A stretch of 6,147 bases of DNA from Rubrobacter sp. (GTDB lineage: Bacteria; Actinomycetota; Rubrobacteria; Rubrobacterales; Rubrobacteraceae), in contig JACDFX010000123.1 of NCBI GenBank assembly GCA_013815575.1, positions 1 through 6,147 of the forward strand, written 5' to 3'. The notes under the pieces were generated by a model. It saw only the letters and a program-made list of their open reading frames with translations. It did no database searches and was not told the origin of the DNA. Shown here one piece after another: positions 1 through 5,232 of this stretch; position 1 is the first letter of the stretch, and each line of letters opens with the position of its first letter. A program made the position numbers and the translations under genes.

Positions 1-482
1 TTGTGGAAGGGGTTCAATCCAGCGTGCAATAGCTTCTGATAGTCCCAGGGACCGCCGCAGTCCTCCGGTGGACATGCTCGCCTGCCGCCTATACACACCG
101 GGTAGCTCTTCTTCGCGTCGAGTAGCAGGATCTTCTCCACGCGAACCTCGTGCTGCCACCAGCTAATGAAGTCGTACTCGTAGAGGAACTTCTCATTCGG
201 TTCGAACGCAAAGCCTTCCAGCGTGGGTTTCCCCGGAGCGTCATAGTGAACGATGTAGTTGGCATCTTCATTGCCGTAGACTTTGCCGTGGATCGAGAAG
301 CGGCGCAGGTGGAAGTCTTCCCAGCCCATGGCGATCTGGATGGCGTAATGAAGGTCGGCGAGGCTCATGTCGCTTCTCACCAGAAGCCGTCTAAGGATCA
401 TGGGGCTGATCCCGCGCAAGAAGAACTTGATCTGGTAGATCAGTGGGGGTTGAGGTGCGCATTCTGGTGCCGGATCGTCCAT
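1..482 (-). CDS. Plasmid pRiA4b ORF-3-like protein, partial (C-terminus beyond window)
   Basis: Reading the minus strand from the ATG at 482 gives 160 codons without a stop, running off the left edge, so the gene is incomplete. I recognise the PRiA4_ORF3 family from its ordered motifs: IYQIKFFLRGISPMILRRLL (residues 15-34), the LADLHYAIQIAMGWEDFHL block (41-59), LYEYDF (100-105), then a cysteine-rich VCIGGRRACPPEDCGGPWDY stretch (129-148, Cys130, Cys137, Cys142). The biochemical role of this family is not established; members are common on plasmids and in accessory regions. The start is supported by an in-frame TAA five codons upstream and by the domain beginning near residue 15, but there is no good ribosome binding site. 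The stretch usually reading YDFGDxWEH here reads YDFISWWQH, losing the Gly-Asp. GC is about 52% over 181-300, well below the rest of the window, which suggests separate ancestry. Family call is firm; function unknown. Confidence 0.88.
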   Translation of the reverse strand, partial: MDDPAPECAPQPPLIYQIKFFLRGISPMILRRLLVRSDMSLADLHYAIQIAMGWEDFHLRRFSIHGKVYGNEDANYIVHYDAPGKPTLEGFAFEPNEKFLYEYDFISWWQHEVRVEKILLLDAKKSYPVCIGGRRACPPEDCGGPWDYQKLLHAGLNPFH

Positions 483-592
483 GCTCCGCAGATTTTACGC
501 GCTCGGTGCCCCCCGAGATTTTCATGCTCTCCCACCAGCACGGGAAGCACCCCGAACGCTATCTTGCGCAGTCTAAACACAGTGCCCCTCAT

Positions 593-806
593 GGTACACG
601 ATCACCTCGGATATTCACGCTACCGGCTCCCCGAGCCTGATCCACGCTGGCTTCTCCTCCGGTTCGCGGTGCCGGGGACAGGCGTCGGGTTACTGGCCAG
701 GCGGGTCGGCGTGATGACGACGAACCTGGCCTCCGCGGAGGATTTCGAGGGACGTTCGTTCGTGTCGGTGGGACGCGAGGACGGGACGCTCAGGATCTGG
801 CGCTGA
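593..806 (+). pseudogene. Possible WD40-type propeller tail remnant or small hypothetical ORF
   Basis: The plus frame ending at the TGA at 804-806 closes with EGRSFVSVGREDGTLRIWR. This resembles the end of a WD40 blade, where the usual pattern is DGR-x-LASGSEDGTVRLW. Codons from about 640 to the stop mostly end in G or C, as expected of a real coding frame in this genome. However, the 71 residues from the ATG at 593 contain at most one blade, no ribosome binding site precedes any candidate start, and further upstream the frame lies antisense to the pRiA4b-like gene. A decayed 3' end of a larger gene is the simplest reading; a chance frame is possible. A later ATG at 714 would leave only 30 residues. 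Confidence 0.28.
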
Positions 807-841
807 GAGCTTCGACCGGTCCTTGCTTGGCGCTAACCGAT

Positions 842-862
842 GCCCGGCAGCTCTTACCGGGC
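842..862. terminator. Weak hairpin after the alpha/beta hydrolase gene
   Basis: A perfect 6-bp inverted repeat, GCCCGG and CCGGGC, flanks a 9-base loop 12 bases beyond the stop of the minus-strand hydrolase gene. It lies between that stop and the end of the plus-strand remnant at 806, the position expected for a terminator shared by convergent units. No T-run follows on either strand, so an intrinsic terminator is only a possibility. Confidence 0.3.
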
Positions 863-873
863 GGCGAGATGCG

Positions 874-1680
874 CTAAAGCAGTTCGTTCACGGCCGCCGC
901 CACCCTCTCCGGGTGGTCTTCGGGGACGAAGTGCTTGCCGCCCTCGATCCGGTCGAGCGGCGCCTCGAGCTCGTAGGCCAGCCGGTAGCCGTAGCCGATC
1001 TTCTGGAAAGCGTCGGCCGCGCCCCAGACTATACGAGCAGGAACGTCGAGGCGCGGCAAGCGGTCGGCCACGGCCAGCGTGTCCCGGACGTCGAGGGAGC
1101 GGACCTGCCGAATCATGGCCGCGGCGCCCCCGGCGCCCTCGTAGAAGGGCCAGTGTTCGCCGATCGACTCCCTCGCGCGTTCCCGGTCGTCGTGGCCCTG
1201 TTGAAGGAAGTTGGCGTAGATGAGGCGAAAGACGCCGTCGGGCAGGCGCTCGACCACGGGACCCATCGCCCGCATCGCCTTGACGCTGGGTATCGGCCAG
1301 GAGTCGTAGCAGATGGCGTTCGCGAGCACCAGTCCCCTCACGAGCTCCGGCTGGCGCACCGCGAGGATCTGGGCCACGCCCCCGCCGAGATCGTGTCCCA
1401 CGACGACGGCGCCCTCGTCGAGCCCCACGGCCCGCATCCAGGCGGCGAGGTACTCAGCCTGCTTCGCCACGGAGATGTCGCGTTCGCGTCCCTCGTCTAT
1501 GGAGGCGCCGTAACCGACCATCTCCCAGGCCATCGAGCGCGCGCCCCGAACCCGGGGGACGACGTGCCGCCAGAGCCGTGGCGAGGTGGGTATGCCGTGG
1601 ACGAAGACCACCGGAGGTCCCTCGCCCCCCTCTTCCCAACGCATGCGGATGCCGTTGACCTCGACGTTCCTGGATTCCAT
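874..1680 (-). CDS. Alpha/beta-fold hydrolase with Asp nucleophile (haloalkane dehalogenase/epoxide hydrolase-like)
   Basis: This 268-residue protein has a complete alpha/beta hydrolase layout: the oxyanion loop VFVHGIPTS (residues 25-33, His28-Gly29), the nucleophile elbow VVGHDLGGGVAQ (93-104), a cap region (about 125-210), the acid loop VWGAADAF (218-225, Asp223) and the catalytic histidine in GGKHFVPEDHPE (247-258, His250). Asp97 at the elbow, rather than Ser, places it with dehalogenases and epoxide hydrolases, which form an alkyl-enzyme ester. The next residue is Leu98, where classical haloalkane dehalogenases and epoxide hydrolases carry Trp and fluoroacetate dehalogenases Arg, so the substrate cannot be named. 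There is no signal peptide; it is probably cytoplasmic. The ATG is preceded by AAAGGAG six bases away. It lies 135 bases downstream of the HAD gene on the same strand and may be co-transcribed with it. Fold and triad are firm; substrate is unknown. Confidence 0.9.
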   Translation of the reverse strand: MESRNVEVNGIRMRWEEGGEGPPVVFVHGIPTSPRLWRHVVPRVRGARSMAWEMVGYGASIDEGRERDISVAKQAEYLAAWMRAVGLDEGAVVVGHDLGGGVAQILAVRQPELVRGLVLANAICYDSWPIPSVKAMRAMGPVVERLPDGVFRLIYANFLQQGHDDRERARESIGEHWPFYEGAGGAAAMIRQVRSLDVRDTLAVADRLPRLDVPARIVWGAADAFQKIGYGYRLAYELEAPLDRIEGGKHFVPEDHPERVAAAVNELL

Positions 1681-1686
1681 GTCCCG

Positions 1687-1693
1687 CTCCTTT
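1687..1693 (-). promoter_or_regulatory. Ribosome binding site of the alpha/beta hydrolase
   Basis: The minus strand reads AAAGGAG, six bases before the ATG at 1680. It is a strong Shine-Dalgarno match and fixes the start at MESRNVEV. Confidence 0.8.
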
Positions 1694-1815
1694 TCCCGAG
1701 GGTTACTGACCTGAGACCGTAATCGATGATGTTGGGTCGGCGGAAGGCGCGCTATACGGAGAGGCTTACCCGGGCCCGATAGGCACGGTCTACCCGCCAG
1801 TCCTTGCCAGGGAAC

Positions 1816-2490
1816 TCAACCGTTCTCCGCGTCCAGGATCTTTTCGGCCACCTCCCGCAGGTCGGCGCCAACCACGTCCGGGGCCTCGGCCAGCGGGTCG
1901 AGGACCATGCCGGGCCGGGCGACGAAGGCCGCGGCGCAGCCGGCGCGCATGGCACCCGCCACGTCCCAGGAGTGGGCGGCCACGAGGCGCAGCTCGGCGG
2001 CCGAGATCCCGAGGCTCTCCGCCGCGAAGCGGTACGGCGCGGGGGCCGGCTTGAGGCGCTTGACCGCGTCCGCGGACAGGATCTGCTCGAAGCGGTCGGC
2101 CAGCCCGGCGTTCTTTAGCTGGACCTCGGCGACCGCCTGCGTCGAGTTCGTGAGCGCGGCCAGACGGATGCCGGCGTCGCGCAGGAGATCGAGGCTCTCC
2201 GCCACCTCCGGGTGGGGGGGAAGCTCGCGCATCCCGCCCAGGATCTTCTGGCGATCCTCCTCCGAGGGCTCCACGCCCAGACGCTCGGCCGTCATCTGGA
2301 GGGACGCGGCCCCGACGGCGCCGAACTCCGAGTAGGCGTCCGTTATCGTGGCGACCATGGCCGACTGCAGTACCTGCAAGAACCAGGCCCGGCGTACGGA
2401 GGCGTCACCGAACGCTCGCTCGAAGTGCGGGTCCAGGGAGGACAGGTCCAGCAGCGTCTCGTTCACGTCAAACACGCACACTCTTGGCAT
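1816..2490 (-). CDS. HAD-superfamily hydrolase, haloacid dehalogenase type II-like
   Basis: This 224-residue protein has the length of type II (L-2-haloacid dehalogenase) proteins and all four HAD motifs: motif I FDVNETLLD (7-15, nucleophile Asp8), motif II LTNST (113-117, Ser116), motif III Lys147 in KRLKPAPAPY, and motif IV AAHSWDVAGA (171-180, Asp176). Residues 16-95 form the helical cap seen in this subfamily. Type II enzymes hydrolyse 2-haloacids to 2-hydroxyacids with inversion. By hand alignment the halide-handling Arg of the W-R-x-x-Q-L segment is replaced by Phe37 in AWFLQVLQS, so true dehalogenation is doubtful and another small phosphate or ester substrate is possible. There is no signal peptide; it is cytoplasmic. 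It starts at ATG 2490 after a strong ribosome binding site, 114 bases downstream of the anti-sigma-like gene, and is followed by the alpha/beta hydrolase on the same strand. Family is firm; activity is inferred only. Confidence 0.9.
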   Translation of the reverse strand: MPRVCVFDVNETLLDLSSLDPHFERAFGDASVRRAWFLQVLQSAMVATITDAYSEFGAVGAASLQMTAERLGVEPSEEDRQKILGGMRELPPHPEVAESLDLLRDAGIRLAALTNSTQAVAEVQLKNAGLADRFEQILSADAVKRLKPAPAPYRFAAESLGISAAELRLVAAHSWDVAGAMRAGCAAAFVARPGMVLDPLAEAPDVVGADLREVAEKILDAENG

Positions 2491-2498
2491 TCTTGGAA

Positions 2499-2506
2499 CC
2501 TCCTCT
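2499..2506 (-). promoter_or_regulatory. Ribosome binding site of the HAD gene
   Basis: The minus strand reads AGAGGAGG eight bases before the ATG at 2490. This is the best Shine-Dalgarno site in the window and confirms MPRVCVFD as the N-terminus. Confidence 0.85.
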
Positions 2507-2604
2507 AGAGTTTGGATCGCACCTGGGGTCTACCCGCTTTGAGGGCTCACGCAACATCCAAGTTGGTGTGGGGGCGGCGAGACGGGCAGAACTTTCGGGC
2601 CAGA

Positions 2605-2904
2605 TCAGCCCTGGCCTCGGTCCCCCTGGAAGAACCGCCGCATCCTGACCCAGATGAGGCTGACCGGCGTCCATCCCTTCTCTACGCGCAGGGCGTCGAG
2701 GAGCGCCTGGTACTCCTCGCGGCAGTCGCCGCACTTGTCCAGGTGGTCCTGGACGAGCGGCATGGCAGATGCCGCATCGAGGCCGTCGAGCTCCATCTCC
2801 ACGAAGCGGTCCAGCTTCTCGAAGCACTCGTCGCAGGCGAGCTCCTCGTCGCTGGTCATGTCAAGCGCCCGCGCCAGGTTGCCGAGATCCTCCGGGTTTA
2901 GCAC
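2605..2904 (-). CDS. Soluble zinc-finger (zf-HC2-type) anti-sigma factor-like protein
   Basis: This 99-residue acidic protein carries the anti-sigma zinc-binding pattern: Cys24-x2-Cys27 near the N-terminus, then His54-x3-Cys58-x2-Cys61 in the stretch DHLDKCGDCREEY. Proteins of this type (the ZAS family, for example RsrA) bind their cognate ECF sigma factor in the cytoplasm; in some, oxidation of the zinc-ligand cysteines releases the sigma factor. No membrane segment follows, so it is a cytoplasmic form with no extracytoplasmic sensor domain. It lies 52 bases after the sigma gene on the same strand, the usual order for such a pair. The start is GTG at 2904: an in-frame TAG lies ten codons upstream and no other start codon intervenes. 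The site before it is only moderate (AAAGAGAG, nine to ten bases away). ATG at 2859 would also keep all ligands but has no ribosome binding site. Zinc-finger call is firm; partner and redox sensing are inferred from context. Confidence 0.84.
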   Translation of the reverse strand: MLNPEDLGNLARALDMTSDEELACDECFEKLDRFVEMELDGLDAASAMPLVQDHLDKCGDCREEYQALLDALRVEKGWTPVSLIWVRMRRFFQGDRGQG

Positions 2905-2956
2905 CGTGGTGTTCTCTCTTTCATCTCCTACCTAGACCATCCCTGGGTACCGGATC

Positions 2957-3619
2957 TTACCCATCGCCCAACGCCTCCAGCATCTCTTTGGCCGAGAGTC
3001 CCTCCGCCTCTATCCGCCGCTTCAGCTTCTTGCGGGCGTCGTGCAACAGCTTGTAGAGGGCGTTGCGGTTCGTCTGCATGCGCCGGGCCGCCTCCTCCAG
3101 CGGCATCCCCTCGAACATCACCGCGACCATCGCCCCCCGCTGCCTCTCGGTAAGCTCCTCCACGATAAAGCCCCGCAGGGTCTCGGCCATCATCTTCCTC
3201 GACGTCTCCCGCTCGGGCGACGGCCCCCGGTCGGCGAGCGCGTCGGGCTGCCGGCCGCCCTCGTGACGCTCTACGACCTCATGCAACGAAACATCGCGCC
3301 AGCGTCGGCGTCTCAGTTCCGTGTAGGCTACCCGGACGGCGATCCTCTGCGCCCATGTGGTGAAGCGGCTCTCGCCCCTGAAGGAGTCCAGGTTGCCCAT
3401 GACCCGGATCAGGACGTCCTGCGCCAGGTCCTCGGCCGTCTCGTCCAGACCGCGCACGCGTCCGGCGAAGGTTACCTTGAGACCGCGCACGATCACAGCC
3501 CGCAGGTCCGCTATCACCCTGTCCCGGTCCGGCCCCCGCAGCCCCGCGAGCCACTCCTCGTTGGTGCGCCTCCTCACAAGAAATCTTCGGTACCCGGCGT
3601 GCAGAACATGGGAGAACAT
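2957..3619 (-). CDS. RNA polymerase ECF-type sigma-70 family sigma factor
   Basis: This 220-residue protein has only sigma regions 2 and 4. Region 2 spans about residues 33-109: AEDLAQDVLIRVMGNLDSF (62-80) is the core-binding segment, and FRGESRFTTWAQRIAVRVAY (80-99) followed by a basic ELRRRRWRD run is the promoter -10 recognition part. A roughly 45-residue linker leads to region 4 (about 155-203), whose helix-turn-helix EEAARRMQTNRNALYKLLHD should contact the -35 element. Such factors direct polymerase to small stress regulons and often their own promoter. The next gene encodes a zinc-type anti-sigma protein. The start at ATG 3619 is the longest option but lacks a good ribosome binding site; the first 18 residues (basic, before TNEEWLAGL) may not be translated, and GTG at 3577 is an alternative. 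The gene is divergent from the oxidoreductase operon, whose promoter it may control. Family is firm; subgroup not assigned. Confidence 0.92.
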   Translation of the reverse strand: MFSHVLHAGYRRFLVRRRTNEEWLAGLRGPDRDRVIADLRAVIVRGLKVTFAGRVRGLDETAEDLAQDVLIRVMGNLDSFRGESRFTTWAQRIAVRVAYTELRRRRWRDVSLHEVVERHEGGRQPDALADRGPSPERETSRKMMAETLRGFIVEELTERQRGAMVAVMFEGMPLEEAARRMQTNRNALYKLLHDARKKLKRRIEAEGLSAKEMLEALGDG

Positions 3620-3789
3620 TCTACATACCGGACCGCCTCCATACCGCGTCGCGAAGGTCCTGATAGTCCGGACCGCGTTCTCTTTTGGGGCAAGTAAGAA
3701 ATCCGGGGCGTCAGGCGTCTACGTACGGGGAGGGGCGGCGCACGCGCGTCGCCCACCGGAGCGGACCGTGTGCCAAAAGAAAGGCTTGC
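3620..3789. promoter_or_regulatory. Divergent intergenic control region between sigma gene and oxidoreductase operon
   Basis: These 170 bases separate two divergent starts and must hold the promoters of both units unless transcription enters from outside. Near the sigma gene are short repeats: CATACCG at 3624-3630 and 3640-3646, CCGGACCGC at 3628-3636 and 3668-3676 (exactly 40 bases apart), and an inverted GGTCC/GGACC pair at 3656-3660 and 3670-3674. No convincing -35/-10 pair for the housekeeping sigma was found in either direction, which would suit an alternative-sigma promoter. The oxidoreductase start is preceded by GAAAGG at 3779-3784. Confidence 0.45.
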
Positions 3790-5232
3790 ATGACGAAGAG
3801 ATACGATCTGGTCGCGATAGGGGGCGGAACGGCGGGGTTGGTCTCAGCCGCCGGGGCGGCGTCCCTCGGGGCCAGGGTGGCCCTCGTCGAGCGGGACAAG
3901 CTGGGCGGCGACTGCCTGTACCGCGGGTGCGTGCCGACCAAGGCCCTCGTAAAGAGCGCCCGCGTTGCGCACCTGGTCAGGCACTCGGAAGAGTACGGCG
4001 TCAGGGGCACCGACTCCGAGGTGGACTTCCCCGCCGTGATGGCTCGCATGAGGCGTGTCATAGAGCGGGCCGGCGAGCACGACAGCCCGGCTAGGTTCAG
4101 GGAGTTGGGCGTGGACGTCTTCGAGGACGAGGCCCGCTTCGAGGCGCCCGACCTCTTGTCTATAGACGGCCGCACCCTCAAGGCCGCGAGCGTCATAGTC
4201 GCGACCGGCTCGCACCCGACCGCGCCGCCCGTCGAGGGGCTCGAAGAGGCTGGCTACCTGACGAACGTCGAGGCCCTGGAGCTGGAGAGGCTGCCACGGT
4301 CCCTCATAGTTATAGGTTCGGGACCGATAGGGTGCGAGTTCGCCCAGATCTTCTCCCGATTCGGTTCGAGTGTGACCATGCTCTCGTCGTCCCCGCTCCC
4401 GCTGCCGAAGGAGGACCCGGAGGTGGGCGAGGTCCTGAAGGACGTCCTCGTCTCCGGCGGCGTGGACTTCCGCGGCGGGTACAGGGCTGAGGAGGTTCGC
4501 CTGGAGAATGGCGAGAAGGTCGTCACGGCGGTCAACGGACAGGGGGAGAAGGTGGAGGCGCGGGGGGCGGAGATCCTGGTAGCCGCCGGCCGCGCCCCAA
4601 CGGTCGGCAGCCTGGCCCTGGAAAACGCGGGGATCGGGCTCGAAGGGTGGGGCCTCGTGGTAGACGAACACCTCAAGACCACCGCCCCGAACGTCTACGC
4701 CGCCGGGGACATCACCGGCAAGTACCTGTTCACCCACGTGGCGGAGTACCAGGGGCGCACCGCGCTCAGGAACGCCCTCTTTCCCGTCAAGTCCAAGGCG
4801 GACTACCGCGTCGTTCCCTGGACGACCTTCACCGATCCCGAGGTCGCCAGGGTCGGTCTCACGGAGGAGCAGGCCCGGCGGGAGCACGACCGGGTCGAGG
4901 TCTTCCGCCAGCCGTTCGCGGACGTGGACCGGGCGATGGCAGACGGGGAGACGACGGGGTTCGTCAAGATAGTGTCCGGCAAGCGCGGCAGGATACTCGG
5001 CGGCCACATCGTAGGTCCCGACGCGGGGAACCTGATCCACGAGGTGGTCCTCGCGATGCAAAAGGACATCCCCGTGCAGGCGCTCTCCACCACGATCCAC
5101 GTCTACCCGACGCTCTCCCAGGCCAACCAGCGGGCCGCGGACAACTACTACCGCGAGAGGCTCTTCAACGACCGTACCCGCAGGGCTCTCTCCGTCTTCT
5201 TCGGAGCCCGCCGCCTGCTGAGGCGTTCGTGA
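3790..5232 (+). CDS. FAD-dependent pyridine nucleotide-disulfide oxidoreductase (MerA/lipoamide dehydrogenase superfamily, substrate unknown)
   Basis: The 480-residue length suits this flavoenzyme superfamily. It has the FAD motif AIGGGTAG (9-16), the redox-active disulfide GGDCLYRGCVPTKAL (39-53, Cys42/Cys47), the NAD(P) motif VIGSGPIGCEFA (174-185), the second FAD motif NVYAAGDITG (301-310, Asp307), and a C-terminal dimerisation domain (about 340-465). After the NAD(P) glycine motif the strand ends in SSS (199-201) with no acidic residue, favouring NADPH. The dimer-interface HPT-x-x-E of glutathione and lipoamide reductases reads YPTLSQ (439-444). There is no N-terminal heavy-metal domain and no C-terminal Cys pair, so mercuric reductase is not a safe name. 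The start is ATG 3790 (MTKRYDLVAIGGG) after GAAAGG; an in-frame ATG at 3685 would add 35 residues ahead of the FAD fold and is rejected. It overlaps the TVP38-like gene by 4 bases. Superfamily is certain; reaction unknown. Confidence 0.93.
   Translation: MTKRYDLVAIGGGTAGLVSAAGAASLGARVALVERDKLGGDCLYRGCVPTKALVKSARVAHLVRHSEEYGVRGTDSEVDFPAVMARMRRVIERAGEHDSPARFRELGVDVFEDEARFEAPDLLSIDGRTLKAASVIVATGSHPTAPPVEGLEEAGYLTNVEALELERLPRSLIVIGSGPIGCEFAQIFSRFGSSVTMLSSSPLPLPKEDPEVGEVLKDVLVSGGVDFRGGYRAEEVRLENGEKVVTAVNGQGEKVEARGAEILVAAGRAPTVGSLALENAGIGLEGWGLVVDEHLKTTAPNVYAAGDITGKYLFTHVAEYQGRTALRNALFPVKSKADYRVVPWTTFTDPEVARVGLTEEQARREHDRVEVFRQPFADVDRAMADGETTGFVKIVSGKRGRILGGHIVGPDAGNLIHEVVLAMQKDIPVQALSTTIHVYPTLSQANQRAADNYYRERLFNDRTRRALSVFFGARRLLRRS

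Larger units (their letters stand above)
483..873. other. Gene-poor stretch between convergent/divergent gene ends
   Basis: No intact gene of convincing length is supported here. It holds the region upstream of the pRiA4b-like gene, a possible WD40-like coding remnant on the plus strand ending at 806, and a small inverted repeat at 842-862. GC rises across it from the poor left segment to the richer right segment, so it is the boundary between two compositional zones. I see no clear sigma-70 promoter hexamer pair and no RNA gene. Confidence 0.5.

Noticed and set aside
150..592. Plus-strand open frame continuing upstream of the WD40-like tail
   Set aside because: It lies antisense to the pRiA4b ORF-3-like gene, which has recognisable family motifs in order; this part is a shadow.
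440..592. Minus-strand 50-codon frame starting at ATG 592
   Set aside because: GATCACCTC at 600-608 gives a good Shine-Dalgarno match on the minus strand, but the product resembles nothing, its codon use is mixed, and it overlaps the pRiA4b-like start in another frame. It could still be a small coupled leader frame, but I cannot support it as a gene.
823..1722. Plus-strand 299-residue frame
   Set aside because: It mirrors the alpha/beta hydrolase gene, whose motifs and ribosome binding site are clear. Long antisense frames are common in high-GC DNA.
1767..1781. CCCGGGCCC-rich patch as a terminator after the HAD gene
   Set aside because: The palindrome is short with almost no loop and no T-run; ordinary GC-rich sequence explains it.
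3685..3789. Upstream ATG extending the oxidoreductase by 35 residues
   Set aside because: The family begins a few residues before the FAD glycine motif, and ATG 3790 has its own binding site; the extension is a basic, low-complexity artefact.
3844..5100. Minus-strand 418-residue frame
   Set aside because: It is a shadow opposite the oxidoreductase and has no recognisable motif.
4647..5228. Plus-strand frame running into the TVP38-like gene from inside the oxidoreductase
   Set aside because: It is an alternate-frame shadow of the oxidoreductase; the membrane protein begins at GTG 5229.
3790..5232. Naming the oxidoreductase mercuric reductase (merA)
   Set aside because: No heavy-metal N-terminal domain, no C-terminal Cys pair, and no merR, merT or merP neighbours in the window.
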